Part shown: one piece after another, positions 8,203-17,572 of the stretch
Numbering within the stretch: the first letter of the stretch is position 1
Layout of the letters: every line of letters begins with the position of its first letter
Origin: an uncultured Steroidobacter sp.
GTDB lineage: Bacteria > Pseudomonadota > Gammaproteobacteria > Steroidobacterales > Steroidobacteraceae
Length of the DNA stretch: 64,000 bases
Assembly: GCF_937958065.1 (NCBI RefSeq)
Contig: NZ_CALFXI010000058.1
Span: 1-64,000, forward strand
Reading direction: 5' to 3'
Program-made: the position numbers and the translations under genes
Notes under the pieces: generated by a model
Databases searched by the model: none
The model's input: the letters and a program-made list of their open reading frames with translations, nothing else
What the model was told of the DNA's origin: nothing

Positions 8203-9993
8203 ATGAGCCCCGTCCTCAACATCGCCGCCTACAAGTTCCTGCCGCTCGAGGGCCTGAAAGCGCGGCGCGTCCGGCTGCAGGAGCTGTGCGCAGCGGCGCA
8301 GCTCAAAGGCAGCATTCTGCTGAGCCCCGAAGGCATCAACCTGTTCGTGGCCGGCGCCGAGCCACAGATCGAGCAATTGCTGGCCGAGCTGCGCAGCTGG
8401 CCGGGGCTGGCGGATCTGCAACCGAAGGTCAGCCATACCGATCATCAGCCGTTCCGTCGCATGCTGGTGCGGATCAAGAAAGAGATCATCGCTTTCGGCG
8501 TGCCCGGCATCGACCCCGCCCGCCGCACCTCGCCGAAGCTGCCCGCCGCGCAGCTCAAACAATGGCTGGACGAGGGCCGGCCGATCACGCTGCTCGATAC
8601 GCGCAACGACTACGAAGTGAAGCTGGGCACGTTCCGGAACGCGCTGCCGATCGGCATCGATCACTTTCGTGATTTCCCCGCCGCCGTGGCCCGGCTGCCC
8701 GAGCAGCTCAAGGAGCAAACGGTCGTGATGTTCTGCACCGGCGGCATCCGCTGCGAAAAAGCCGGTCCGTACATGGAACAGGCGGGGTTCAAGAACATCC
8801 TGCAGCTCGACGGCGGCATCCTGAAATATTTCGAGGACGTGGGCGGCGAGCACTACGACGGCGAATGCTTCGTGTTCGATCAGCGCGTCGGGCTCGATCC
8901 GAAACTGGGCGAGACGCATTCGACCCAATGTTTCCAATGCCAGTCGCCGCTGACGCCGGCCGAGCAGGAACATCCGCACTATGTGCCGGGCAAGTCCTGC
9001 CAGTATTGTTTCAAGACGCCGGCCGAGCAGATGGCATTGAACATCGAGCGGCGCCATGAAGCCATTCGCAAGCTGACTCATCCCCTGCCGGGCAGCCAGC
9101 CCTACGATCATTTCAAGCCGGTGAACGTGCCGGTGGACTGCGATGGCCGCACCATCGTCGAGACGCTGCATCGCGTGGTCCGGCACATTCCCGTCGAAGT
9201 GTGGCAACAGAAATGCGCCGACGGCCTGGTGCTGACCGCCGATCGCGAGCCTGTCACGGCCAGCCATCGAGTGAAGCCCGGAGAGCGTTATCTGCATCGC
9301 TTGCCCGCCGTCATCGAGCCGGACGTGAACATGGATGTGCGCATCCTCCACGAGGATGAAGCGATCGTGGTCGTGAACAAGCCGGCGCCGCTGCCGATTC
9401 ATTCCGGTGGCCGCTTCTATCGCAATACGCTGCAATGGCTGCTCTATGACGTCTACGCACCGCAGAAGCTGCGGCCCGCGCATCGGCTCGATGCCAACAC
9501 CACCGGTGTGCAGGTGCTGACTCGCACCCGTCATTTCGCCGGGCGCGTGCAGGATCAGTTCGCGCGGATGGAGGTCGAGAAGGTTTATCTGGTTCGCGTC
9601 AATGGCCAGCCGGCAGCCGATGAATTCTCTTGCGAGATGCCGATCAGCCGAGAACCCGGGAAGCTTGGCTCACGCAGCGTCGACCCGACTGCGGGACTGC
9701 CGGCACACACCGATTTCCGCGTGCTGCGCCGTTTCGACGACGGCACTGCCCTGCTCGAAGCGCGCCCCCGCACCGGCCGCACCAATCAGATCCGAATTCA
9801 CATTGCTCATCTCGGCTGGCCGGTGTGCGGTGATCCCGCTTATCTCGTCGGCAGCGAAGTTGGCGAGACCCAGACGCTTGACGTCGATGCGCCACCGCTC
9901 TGCCTGCACGCCTTCGAACTCACCTTCAAGCACCCGGTGAGCCGTCAACCTGTGACGTTCCGGGCACCGCCGCCTGCTTGGGCGGAAGGATAA
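8203..9993 (+). CDS. Fused tRNA U34 hydroxylase (TrhO/YceA-like) and RluA-type pseudouridine synthase
   Basis: A 596-residue fusion. The first half (about 1-290) is a TrhO/YceA protein: an acylphosphatase-like N-terminus (SILLSPEGINLFVAG), a rhodanese domain with CTGGIRCEKAG and catalytic Cys178, and the Cys-rich tail FQCQSPLTPAEQ and CQYCFKTP. TrhO oxygen-dependently hydroxylates U34 of some tRNAs. The second half (about 300-596) is an RluA-family pseudouridine synthase: an S4-like or linker portion, ILHEDEAIVVVNKPAPLPIH, the catalytic HRLDANTTGV (427-436) and RTGRTNQIRIHIAHLGWPVCGDP. Both active sites look intact. ATG 8203 is preferred since family similarity begins there; ATG 8191 and an upstream start at 8113 are possible. 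The fusion suggests coupled RNA modification, which is inference. Confidence 0.87.
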   Translation: MSPVLNIAAYKFLPLEGLKARRVRLQELCAAAQLKGSILLSPEGINLFVAGAEPQIEQLLAELRSWPGLADLQPKVSHTDHQPFRRMLVRIKKEIIAFGVPGIDPARRTSPKLPAAQLKQWLDEGRPITLLDTRNDYEVKLGTFRNALPIGIDHFRDFPAAVARLPEQLKEQTVVMFCTGGIRCEKAGPYMEQAGFKNILQLDGGILKYFEDVGGEHYDGECFVFDQRVGLDPKLGETHSTQCFQCQSPLTPAEQEHPHYVPGKSCQYCFKTPAEQMALNIERRHEAIRKLTHPLPGSQPYDHFKPVNVPVDCDGRTIVETLHRVVRHIPVEVWQQKCADGLVLTADREPVTASHRVKPGERYLHRLPAVIEPDVNMDVRILHEDEAIVVVNKPAPLPIHSGGRFYRNTLQWLLYDVYAPQKLRPAHRLDANTTGVQVLTRTRHFAGRVQDQFARMEVEKVYLVRVNGQPAADEFSCEMPISREPGKLGSRSVDPTAGLPAHTDFRVLRRFDDGTALLEARPRTGRTNQIRIHIAHLGWPVCGDPAYLVGSEVGETQTLDVDAPPLCLHAFELTFKHPVSRQPVTFRAPPPAWAEG

Positions 9994-10002
9994 AAGCTCG
10001 AT

Positions 10003-12327
10003 TCATCGTACGACTCGGGTCAATCCTCGGGCCGTGCGACTCACCGCTTTGTCACCTTCCGCGGTCAGCTGCCCGAGCTGGTCATCCCACTTCAATCGGG
10101 TCGTGCGTCCGATGCCTTTCTCATAATCGTATGAAACGCCGTCATCGTCGTAGAGCGTGAACCCGACACTCCTGCCGGGATACACACGAATCTCTTTAAG
10201 CGCCTGAGCGGTTGCCGTACTCGGAATATCGACGCCCATCGGCACGATGGAGCCGGCCCGAACGAACAGCGGAATGATGTCGATCGGCGCCGCCACCGTG
10301 ACTGTCTGGCCACCGGCCAGTCTCTCGTTGGTCCAGTAGTTGTACCAGTCGCTGCCCGCCGGCAAGTAGACCTCGCGGCTTTCCTGGCCTTGCTCGGTGA
10401 CGGGCGCAACCAGGAACGCAGGCCCGAACATATATTGGTCGCCGATGTTGAAGACCTTCGGATCGTTCGGAAAATCCATGAACAGCGCGCGCATGAAGGG
10501 CGCGCCCGTGTCATAGGTGTGTTTGCCCAGTGAATACAGATACGGCATCAAGGTGTAACGCAGCTTCAGATAGCGACTGATGATCGCCTCCGCCTCCTTG
10601 CCGTAGGACCAGACTTCCGCCTCCTTTCTCAAGCCATGCGCGCGCATGGTGGGCAGGAACGTTCCGTACTGATACCAGCGAACGGCCAGCTCCGGGTAAT
10701 CGTCGTAGTCGCCGATCACATTGCGTGCATCGGAGGGATCGACGAGCGGCTTGCGCTGCGATCGATAACGTGGCGTGTACCACTGCCAACCGCCGATGTC
10801 ATTGCCCCAATAAGCGAGCCCCGAGGCCGTGAAATTCAAGCCCGTCGGCACCTGCTGTTTCAGGGCTTCCCAGGTCGGGTGGATATCGGAGGACCAGAAC
10901 AGATTGCCGTAGCGCTGCGCGCCGATGTACGCAGCACGCGCCAGAATCAAGTTGCGCTTGCCCGGCCGATCGCGCCTCGAGCCTTCGGCCACTCCCTGCG
11001 TGTGCACCAGCGGATACAGATTGTGATAACGATCGCCCGAACCGATGCTGTAGAAATAGCCGTCGGGCACCAGATCGGGCTCGGTTTCATCCAGCCAGAA
11101 CCAGTCGAAGCCGTGCGCGGCGATGTTGTCGCGGATCTTGCCCCAGAACCATTCGCGCGCCTCGGGATTGGTGCTGTCGAGCAGAGCGCCGGCGCGATCG
11201 TTGCGCACCGGCAAGCCATCTACCGGGCGACCATCCGCGTGTTTCAGGAACCAGCCTTTCGATGCGAGTAAATCGAAGTAGCGCGACTCGAGCTCGAAGC
11301 GCGGCCAGACACTGATCATGGAGCGCACGCCCTGCTCGTTGAGTGCCCGGTTCATCGCCGCCGGCGCCGGAAAATCGCTGGGATTGATGTCGAGCTGGCC
11401 CATGCGAGTCCAGTAGAACCAGTCGACGACCATGATGTCGAGCGGATACCCCCGCCGCCGATAGCCAGCCGCGACATCGAGCACTTGCTGCTGATTCTCG
11501 TAACGCGCCTTGCTTTGGATGTAGCCGAACGCGGCTTTCGGCGGCAACGGCGTAATGCCCGTGAGCTTGCGATAACCCGCATACACCTCATCGATCGTGG
11601 TCCCGGCGATCACGAAGTAGGAGACGCGCTCGCCCACTTTCGAGTGCCACGTGGTACGCCCTTGCAGGCCGGCGGAGATCACGGTGCTGGACGGATTGTC
11701 CCAGAGAATGCCGTAGCCTTTGTTGGTCACCAGGAACGGCACGCATACCGTTTCGCCGGCCGGCGCATCGTAGTTGTGCCTGCAATCGATGGTGCGCCCG
11801 CGGTGATCGAGAATACCTTCCTGATTCTGGCCCAGGCCGTAGTAGTGCTCATCGGGCGGCGCGGGAAAGGTCGCACCGATCCGGAACGTTTTCTCGCCGT
11901 TGACCGTGTGCGGCGCCAGCTCCCAGCCACTCATCTCGACGATGGTCTCGCCGCTGGGCTTGCGCACGGTGAGTGATACGGGTGGCAACGATGGAGCGAA
12001 GTAACGTTGCATCTGATTGGGCGGACCGGGATGCGGCTGAGCTTTGACTTCGATCGACAGCGTCGGTGACGAATAAACGTCGCCCGAGGCAACGACATCG
12101 TGCTTCCATCCCTTCGCATCGGGGCTGGCGATGAAACCGTAACCGGGCGGCGCGACCACCCGCTCCTTCTCCAGACTCAGCGTGACGCGCACGATGTTGG
12201 GTGCATAGGGTTCGATCGCGACATAGCTGCCGTTGCGATCGAGCAGCCCGAACGGCTCGGCCGCGACGATGCCGCTCAGGCACATCGACGCCAACGCAAT
12301 CACTGCCGTGCGACACATTGGAATCAT
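10003..12327 (-). CDS. Secreted GH31 alpha-glycosidase (alpha-xylosidase/alpha-glucosidase)
   Basis: A 774-residue glycoside hydrolase family 31 enzyme with a cleavable signal peptide ending near SGIVAAEP. N-terminal beta domain (EPYAPNIVRVTLSLE, YYGLGQNQEGILDHRG), a TIM barrel with YPLDIMVVDWFYW and the nucleophile region FDWFWLDETEPDL with Asp413, PRYRSQRKPLVDPSD and WYQYGTFLPTMRAHG, then beta domains with the DUF5110-like LPAGSDWYNYWTNE. GH31 enzymes remove alpha-linked glucose, xylose or galactose. The nearby GH5 and GH43 genes make alpha-xylosidase on xyloglucan side chains a reasonable inference. I choose ATG 12327 so that the signal peptide is N-terminal; start codons up to 12369 are possible. 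It is the last gene of the GH5 - receptor - GH31 series on this strand. Confidence 0.88.
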   Translation of the reverse strand: MIPMCRTAVIALASMCLSGIVAAEPFGLLDRNGSYVAIEPYAPNIVRVTLSLEKERVVAPPGYGFIASPDAKGWKHDVVASGDVYSSPTLSIEVKAQPHPGPPNQMQRYFAPSLPPVSLTVRKPSGETIVEMSGWELAPHTVNGEKTFRIGATFPAPPDEHYYGLGQNQEGILDHRGRTIDCRHNYDAPAGETVCVPFLVTNKGYGILWDNPSSTVISAGLQGRTTWHSKVGERVSYFVIAGTTIDEVYAGYRKLTGITPLPPKAAFGYIQSKARYENQQQVLDVAAGYRRRGYPLDIMVVDWFYWTRMGQLDINPSDFPAPAAMNRALNEQGVRSMISVWPRFELESRYFDLLASKGWFLKHADGRPVDGLPVRNDRAGALLDSTNPEAREWFWGKIRDNIAAHGFDWFWLDETEPDLVPDGYFYSIGSGDRYHNLYPLVHTQGVAEGSRRDRPGKRNLILARAAYIGAQRYGNLFWSSDIHPTWEALKQQVPTGLNFTASGLAYWGNDIGGWQWYTPRYRSQRKPLVDPSDARNVIGDYDDYPELAVRWYQYGTFLPTMRAHGLRKEAEVWSYGKEAEAIISRYLKLRYTLMPYLYSLGKHTYDTGAPFMRALFMDFPNDPKVFNIGDQYMFGPAFLVAPVTEQGQESREVYLPAGSDWYNYWTNERLAGGQTVTVAAPIDIIPLFVRAGSIVPMGVDIPSTATAQALKEIRVYPGRSVGFTLYDDDGVSYDYEKGIGRTTRLKWDDQLGQLTAEGDKAVSRTARGLTRVVR

Positions 12328-12462
12328 GCGATTGTTCTCTCTGACGGACATGGAGATCATCGGTTGCATTCGGATCAGGCGGCTTTGCAGTTGTTGTCGA
12401 TGAACTGTCGATGACTGGGCATCCTTGCCACGGCCGCGTGCCGCCCTGCCCCGAATTGCATG

Positions 12463-15399
12463 TCAGAAGCTGGCTCTGACGAACACGTTGTAACGCCGGT
12501 CCGCGCTCACCCAGTTGTGATAGGTGAGACCGGTGTCATCCACGAAGTTGTCGACCAGGATGCGGTACGGCGCATCCGTCAGGTTGACCGCCTGCAAGCC
12601 CACTTTGATCTTCTGGGTCGCATTCCAGGTCACCGAGCCGTCGAGCTGACCGTAGTCGTCGGCCCAGGCGGGAATGTCCAGATTGGCGGCCGCCATCGTC
12701 AGCACGTAGCGCTCGCGCCAGTTGTAGGCCAGCCGCGCCTCGAAGCGTTGCGTGCTGTAGTACAGCTCGGCGTTGTAACTGGTCTTGCTCAACCCTTCCA
12801 GCGGATAGCCGTCCAGCGCCGAGTTGTCGCGCTGGTTCTCGTCGTACGGATTCGCCGCCACGTTGCGCGTGCCGCCGCTCTCTACATAGGTGAACGCCGC
12901 TCGCGCTCCGAAGTTCTTCCAGAATCCGGGCAGGAAATCGAAGAAGCTGTTGTAAGCGAGCTCGAAGCCCTGCACGTAACCACTGCCTTGGTTCTCGGGC
13001 CGCAGCACGCGCACCGTGCGCGTCTGACCGTTGTTGGTGTAGTCCACCGTAGCGTTCAAGGCAGTTTCCATGAACCCTTCGAGTCGTTTGTAGAAGATGG
13101 CGCCGGTCAGCGAGTTGGTGGGATTGATGTACCACTCCGCGGTCAGGTCGTACTGCCAGGAGCGCATCGGCTCCAGATCGGGATTGCCCGCGTAGCCCGT
13201 GTACTGGAACACGCAGTTGCCGACCTCGACGCCTTCCGGCAGCTCCGTGCAAGCGCCATTGGCAGCCAGCATGCCGACCTGCGCTTCGATGTTGATCGCT
13301 GGCAACAACAACGGGAAATCCGGCCGCGCCAGCGACCTTGCCACGGCCAGCCGCAGGAACAGGTCGTCGCGCACTTTGTATCTCAGGTTCAAGCTCGGCA
13401 GCACGTCGGTGTAGCTGTTCTTGTCGGTCGTCTCGTACGAAGCGCCGTTGGCGAACGCCTGCTCGTCGAACGCGCCAATCAGATTGGCACTGCTGAATGT
13501 GAGCAATCCGGTGCCGAGATTCTCGGAGCGCACCACGCGCACCCCGACATTGCCGTCGAGCTTGCTCTTCTCGAAATGCGCGACCGCGTAGCCGGCCCAG
13601 GTCCTTTGGTTCTGGGTGTTGATGCCCAGGCCGTCGTTGCCGGGCGTGGAATCGGCATAGTCGCCATTCCAGGGCGTCCAGTCGCAGCAATTGGTGCCGA
13701 AGGTTTCGACGCTGTGGATGGTGTTTTCAAACGCCGCCCGGCTGTTGAACGCCGAAGCGTGCGGAAACAGATAAGCACTGGGCGCGCGCTGACCATGGAA
13801 CCAGTCCGAGAATCCCTGTTGAATGTACGGCACGCTGGCGCTGGCATCGGCAAACGTCGTCGCACCGCCGCCCCAGGTCTGAGCGACCGTGCCCCAGCGA
13901 TAGCCGGTCTCGCGCGTGGTCGAGCTGTAGTCCTCGTGACGAATGCCGAAGCGGATGCGATCCAGCCAGTCGCTGTTGTCGAACGTGTACTCGCCGTCGG
14001 CCCGGTACGCCCAGGCGTCGGCATCGTTCTTTTCGTAATGATCCATGGCCCAGCCGTAATAGTGCTGGGCGGGATCGGTCATCACGCTGTTCGGTCTGAG
14101 CCGGATGCTGGGCTCGTTGCTGCCATTCAGGCGCAGATCGACGCCCAAGCTCGTCGCATCGCTCTGCTCCAGCGTGGGCGATCCCAACGTGAGATCCATC
14201 GCGTCCGTGTCCGCGAGCGCGCGTTGCACGTCTACGTCGAAACGCCATCGCTCGCCCGGACGCCAGGTCAGATGCAAGGCCGTATCATGATTCGTGCTTT
14301 CGCGTTCGTTGTATCGCGCCGAGCCCGCGAAGTATCGATTGTCGATCTGGCCGCCGACCAGATAGCCATTCGAGACCTGCAGATTGCTGCCCGTCAGGGA
14401 GTTGCCCTGCTCCGTCCACAACGCGTTCTCGTTCTGTTCGAAAGTGGCATCCGCAACGAAATATTGCAGCGACACGTCCACCGTATCGCTCGGCCGCCAT
14501 TGCAACGCCAGCGAGCCGCCGAGGCGCTCGCGGTCCACGGTCAGCTCACGCCAGCCGACACCGCCGGGTGCGTACACGGTCTGACCTTCATAGCCGGGCA
14601 AGTTATCGCGCGCATAGTACTTGTCGATGTGCAGGGTATGGGTCTGGGTCGTGAGCTGCGAGGCACTCGTGGACACGAGAAAGCCAAGCTCGCCGATGCC
14701 GGTGTTCCAGCGATCGCTGAACAGGAACGAGCCCGAAGGACGTTCCTTGTTGGCAAGGTCGCCGACGGCGTATTCCGCCGACGCCGCCAGGACCCGATCC
14801 GGGCTGTCGAACGGCAGGCGCGTCCGCAGATCGACGTTGCCAGACAGCCCGCCTTCGATCATCGCCGCCGATGGATTCTTGTAGACGTCGACGGCCGCCA
14901 TCAGCTCGGGCGGAATATCTTCGAAGCCCAGCGTACGGCTTTTCTTCGCGGAGAACGCCGAGCGTCCGTTCAGCTCGCTGCGCACCCACGTCAACCCACG
15001 AACCGTCACGCCCGCCCCTTCGACGGCGATGCGATCAGCATCACGCGCCTCCGGCACGCGGCCGATCGCGAGGCCTGGAATTCGCTGCAGCACCTCGGTC
15101 ACGCTGCGATCGGGCAATGCGCCGATGTCGGAAGCGGTGATCGAATCGAGAATTTCTTCGGCATCGGCCTTGCGAGCCTGTGACGATTTCAATTGCTCGC
15201 GAATGCCGGTAACGACGACTTCCTCGAGCTGCGAGGACGAGCCCGCCGCATTCTGCGATTGCACCGACGTCGCCGCCAAGGTCATGAGTAGCGCGAATGC
15301 CGGTGCTGTCGCAGACGCGGGTCGAAAATGAAGCGCCTGCCGTACGACGCTGCTGACCGACGATCCGTGCTCCGTCCGATGTGAGCTCACTTCAGCCAT
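12463..15399 (-). CDS. TonB-dependent outer-membrane receptor (carbohydrate type)
   Basis: A 978-residue TonB-dependent receptor. After a long N-terminal leader with hydrophobic ATAPAFALLMTLAATSVQSQ comes the TonB-box region LEEVVVTGIREQLKSSQ and the plug (ILDSITASDIGALPDRS, VTEVLQRIPGLAIGRV), then a beta barrel ending in the C-terminal aromatic YNVFVRASF. This type is common in polysaccharide utilisation loci of gammaproteobacteria and imports oligosaccharides. GGGGGA about 10 bases before ATG 15399 supports the start. It lies between GH31 (136 bases downstream) and GH5 (293 bases upstream), so oligosaccharides released by GH5 are the likely cargo. A LacI-type palindrome and a strong hairpin lie in the upstream gap. 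Confidence 0.92.
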   Translation of the reverse strand: MAEVSSHRTEHGSSVSSVVRQALHFRPASATAPAFALLMTLAATSVQSQNAAGSSSQLEEVVVTGIREQLKSSQARKADAEEILDSITASDIGALPDRSVTEVLQRIPGLAIGRVPEARDADRIAVEGAGVTVRGLTWVRSELNGRSAFSAKKSRTLGFEDIPPELMAAVDVYKNPSAAMIEGGLSGNVDLRTRLPFDSPDRVLAASAEYAVGDLANKERPSGSFLFSDRWNTGIGELGFLVSTSASQLTTQTHTLHIDKYYARDNLPGYEGQTVYAPGGVGWRELTVDRERLGGSLALQWRPSDTVDVSLQYFVADATFEQNENALWTEQGNSLTGSNLQVSNGYLVGGQIDNRYFAGSARYNERESTNHDTALHLTWRPGERWRFDVDVQRALADTDAMDLTLGSPTLEQSDATSLGVDLRLNGSNEPSIRLRPNSVMTDPAQHYYGWAMDHYEKNDADAWAYRADGEYTFDNSDWLDRIRFGIRHEDYSSTTRETGYRWGTVAQTWGGGATTFADASASVPYIQQGFSDWFHGQRAPSAYLFPHASAFNSRAAFENTIHSVETFGTNCCDWTPWNGDYADSTPGNDGLGINTQNQRTWAGYAVAHFEKSKLDGNVGVRVVRSENLGTGLLTFSSANLIGAFDEQAFANGASYETTDKNSYTDVLPSLNLRYKVRDDLFLRLAVARSLARPDFPLLLPAINIEAQVGMLAANGACTELPEGVEVGNCVFQYTGYAGNPDLEPMRSWQYDLTAEWYINPTNSLTGAIFYKRLEGFMETALNATVDYTNNGQTRTVRVLRPENQGSGYVQGFELAYNSFFDFLPGFWKNFGARAAFTYVESGGTRNVAANPYDENQRDNSALDGYPLEGLSKTSYNAELYYSTQRFEARLAYNWRERYVLTMAAANLDIPAWADDYGQLDGSVTWNATQKIKVGLQAVNLTDAPYRILVDNFVDDTGLTYHNWVSADRRYNVFVRASF

Positions 15400-15580
15400 A
15401 ACAACGTATCCCCCATTGTTTGACCCGTCGTGCCGATCGCAGAGGGATGCCGTGCGCGACGCCGCGCTTGTTTCACGCAGTCGTCACCGTCCCCCACTCC
15501 TGTGGCCGACCCGCGGCTGGAGCCGCGAATCGGCAATGAAATATTGTTCACTAATGATCATACGCCTTAACTCCGACAAA

Positions 15581-15596
15581 TGTCTATCGCTAGACA
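15581..15596. promoter_or_regulatory. LacI-family type operator palindrome
   Basis: TGTCTATCGCTAGACA is a near-perfect palindrome: six-base arms TGTCTA/TAGACA around a TCGC centre. The form TGN-N-N-A-N-CG-N-T..CA is typical of LacI-family carbohydrate operators. It sits 182 bases upstream of the receptor start, too far to overlap the translation signal but fit for control of the receptor - GH31 transcript. No LacI-family regulator is encoded in the window, so the binder is unknown. Confidence 0.5.
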
Positions 15597-15621
15597 AAGA
15601 ATTATCGAGCGAACGTTCCGA

Positions 15622-15651
15622 CGCCCTGCTCAGCTAGCTCTTCGCAGGGCG
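15622..15651 (-). terminator. Hairpin after the GH5 gene
   Basis: CGCCCTGC and GCAGGGCG form a perfect 8-base-pair stem with a 14-base loop, beginning about 40 bases after the GH5 stop in the direction of transcription. There is no T-run after it, so it is either a Rho-assisted terminator or a 3' stabilising hairpin. Confidence 0.45.
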
Positions 15652-15691
15652 GCAGCACATACAGGCGCTGTCGTTCGCTCGACATTCCTCG

Positions 15692-17572
15692 CTACCATGC
15701 ATAGATGCTTGCCCAGGGATAGGTCCCGCCGGTGACGGAGAAGTAGTAATAACCGTCGGCCGAGCGCGTGAGCGGCAGCTGTCCGCAGGTTCTGGCCTGC
15801 CCGCCCACCGTCAAGGAGCGTCCGTCGAAATTGGAACATCCCCAGCCATTGATGGTCTGGTTGGTTCGATAACAGACCGCGCCCGTGGTATTGAAATTGC
15901 CGGTGTTGCTGGTAAATGAAATGGGATTGGCACAAGTCCCGCCGGTGCCGCTGGTGTTGAATGTCGCAGTTACATTGCGGGCAGCGGTCATCGACACCGT
16001 GCATGTACCAGTCCCCGTGCACGCCCCGCTCCACCCAGCGAATGCCGAGCCACTCGCCGCCGTGGCCGTCAACGTCACCGACGTGCCGCTCGCGTAATTC
16101 GCGGTACAGGTGCTGCCGCAGTTGATTCCTGAGGGCGATGACGTCACGGTGCCAGTGCCACTGCCCATCTTCGTCACGCCGAGTGAAAACGTGGTCGCGG
16201 TGCTGTTGAACGTCGCCGTGACTGAACGAGCCGCAGTCATCGACACCGTGCATGTTGCGGTTCCTGAACACGCACCGCTCCACCCGGCGAACGACGAGCC
16301 GCTTGCCGCCGTTGCAGTCAACGTTACAGACGTGCCGCTGGCATAGCTGGCGCTGCAAGTTCCGCCACAGTTGACGCCTGAGGGTGACGACGTCACCGTG
16401 CCGCCGCCGCCGCCTGCCTTTGTAACAGTGAGCGTGTAGTTCGTCGGCGTACCAACGCCCGCGCCGCGCTTGATGGCATCGAGCACGCCCTGATCGACGA
16501 CACTGCCGCTGTTGCGATCGAAGATCGCGAAGCCATTGGTCTGACTCGGCTGCACGCCATTGTCCCAATAGAAAGTCTTGAGACCATTCGCGGCCGCTGC
16601 ACGATTGACGTATTCGAGCCAGTACTGCCGCGCCGGCAGGCTGAGATTCGACCGCGTCGCCACGCCGTACTCGCCGATGATCACCGGGACGTTCTGGTTG
16701 ACCCACTTGGCCCGCACCTGCGCGAACAGGTCGTCGTGATAGGACTCCTGCGCCCAGGCGCACGCGCTCTGCGAGGGATACGGCGCGCCCCAATACAAAC
16801 AACTGCCGCTCGGGTTCAGGGTGAAGTCATAAGGATCGTAGTGATGGATCTCGACGATCAGCCGGTTGGCGATGGTGTCGGTGGGCATCGAGAAATAATT
16901 CAGGCCATGCCACGCGTTGGTGTTGTAGGTCTGCACGACCAGGGTGCGCGACGCATTGTTGCCACCGGTGGCACGCACGGCGTTTACAAAAGTCTGGTTA
17001 TAGGACTGCTGTACGGTGATGTGCTCGGTGGTCGGCGTGCCGTAGTCGGCATGCACTTCGTTCGTTCCGGCAAACAGCAGGCGTTCGTCGTAGTTGCGGA
17101 ACGTGGTCGCGATCTGGGTCCAGTACGCGTTCTGTTTCTGATTGACGGCCTGCTGATGCGAGTACAGCGGATGTTCCTCCAGCCAGCCGCCATCCCAATG
17201 AATGTTCAGGATGACGTACATGCCCTGGCCGTGCGCATAGTCGACCACTTGTTTGACGCGCGCCATCCAGGCCGCATCGATCGTCATGGTCGATTGATTC
17301 GCGTGGCAATCCCAGGCCGCGGGAATGCGTATGGAGTTGAAACCCGCGGCCTTCACTGAATTGATGAATGCCTGGGTGACGGCCGGATTGCCCCACGCCG
17401 TCTCACCGCATTGGGCTTCCAGCGTGTTGCCCAGGTTCCAGCCGAGTTGAATCTGCGCCGCGACCTGCGTTGCCGTCGGCAACGTTTGCGACCATACGGT
17501 CAACGGCGCGAGCAGCAATGCCGCCCAGAGAATCACGTTCCGTCGCAGTGACCGCCACTTGCATGAATCCAT
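15692..17572 (-). CDS. Secreted GH5 endoglucanase with two InlB-like repeats and a C-terminal binding module
   Basis: A 626-residue secreted enzyme. Signal peptide: MDSCKWRSLRRN, hydrophobic ILWAALLLAPLTVWSQ. The GH5 domain (about 30-345) has LGWNLGNTLEAQCGE, FNSIRIPAAWDCH, the acid/base Glu172 in LLFAGTNEVHADYG and the nucleophile Glu301 in VPVIIGEYGVATR. Two tandem ~80-residue bacterial repeats follow, each with GTVTSSP..NC..TC, SGTSVTLTATAASGS, FAGWSGAC and CTVSMTAARxVTATFN. A Cys-rich C-terminal module (INGWGCSNFDGRSL, GYYYFSVTGGTYPWASIYAW) looks carbohydrate-binding. It likely cleaves beta-1,4-glucan or xyloglucan outside the cell. ATG 17572 is preferred over 17692 because it places the signal peptide at the N-terminus and has AGGGGG upstream. 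Confidence 0.9.
   Translation of the reverse strand: MDSCKWRSLRRNVILWAALLLAPLTVWSQTLPTATQVAAQIQLGWNLGNTLEAQCGETAWGNPAVTQAFINSVKAAGFNSIRIPAAWDCHANQSTMTIDAAWMARVKQVVDYAHGQGMYVILNIHWDGGWLEEHPLYSHQQAVNQKQNAYWTQIATTFRNYDERLLFAGTNEVHADYGTPTTEHITVQQSYNQTFVNAVRATGGNNASRTLVVQTYNTNAWHGLNYFSMPTDTIANRLIVEIHHYDPYDFTLNPSGSCLYWGAPYPSQSACAWAQESYHDDLFAQVRAKWVNQNVPVIIGEYGVATRSNLSLPARQYWLEYVNRAAAANGLKTFYWDNGVQPSQTNGFAIFDRNSGSVVDQGVLDAIKRGAGVGTPTNYTLTVTKAGGGGGTVTSSPSGVNCGGTCSASYASGTSVTLTATAASGSSFAGWSGACSGTATCTVSMTAARSVTATFNSTATTFSLGVTKMGSGTGTVTSSPSGINCGSTCTANYASGTSVTLTATAASGSAFAGWSGACTGTGTCTVSMTAARNVTATFNTSGTGGTCANPISFTSNTGNFNTTGAVCYRTNQTINGWGCSNFDGRSLTVGGQARTCGQLPLTRSADGYYYFSVTGGTYPWASIYAW
15955..16441 (-). repeat. 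Two tandem ~243-base repeats inside the GH5 gene
   Basis: The gene segment encodes two consecutive copies of an InlB-like repeat, about 16198-16441 and 15955-16197. The translated copies are nearly identical over SSPSG, ASGTSVTLTATAASGS and FAGWSGAC, consistent with recent duplication. The DNA identity could allow copy-number change by recombination. Confidence 0.75.

Larger units (their letters stand above)
15400..15691. promoter_or_regulatory. Upstream region of the GH-locus receptor
   Basis: A 292-base gap between the stop of the GH5 gene and the start of the receptor. It contains no convincing gene. Two structures are visible and listed separately: a palindrome at 15581-15596 and a GC-rich hairpin at 15622-15651. 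An AT-rich stretch around 15538-15600 is out of character with its surroundings and may hold the receptor promoter, but no clear -35/-10 pair can be assigned. Confidence 0.5.

Noticed and set aside
12460..15183. A 907-codon open frame on the plus strand, antisense to the receptor
   Set aside because: It mirrors the codon bias of the real gene, has Arg/Val/Ala-rich content without any domain, and the minus frame has clear receptor motifs.
15630..16802. A 390-codon minus frame overlapping the GH5 gene in another phase
   Set aside because: It only reflects the repeated DNA of the InlB-like repeats; the GH5 frame contains catalytic motifs.
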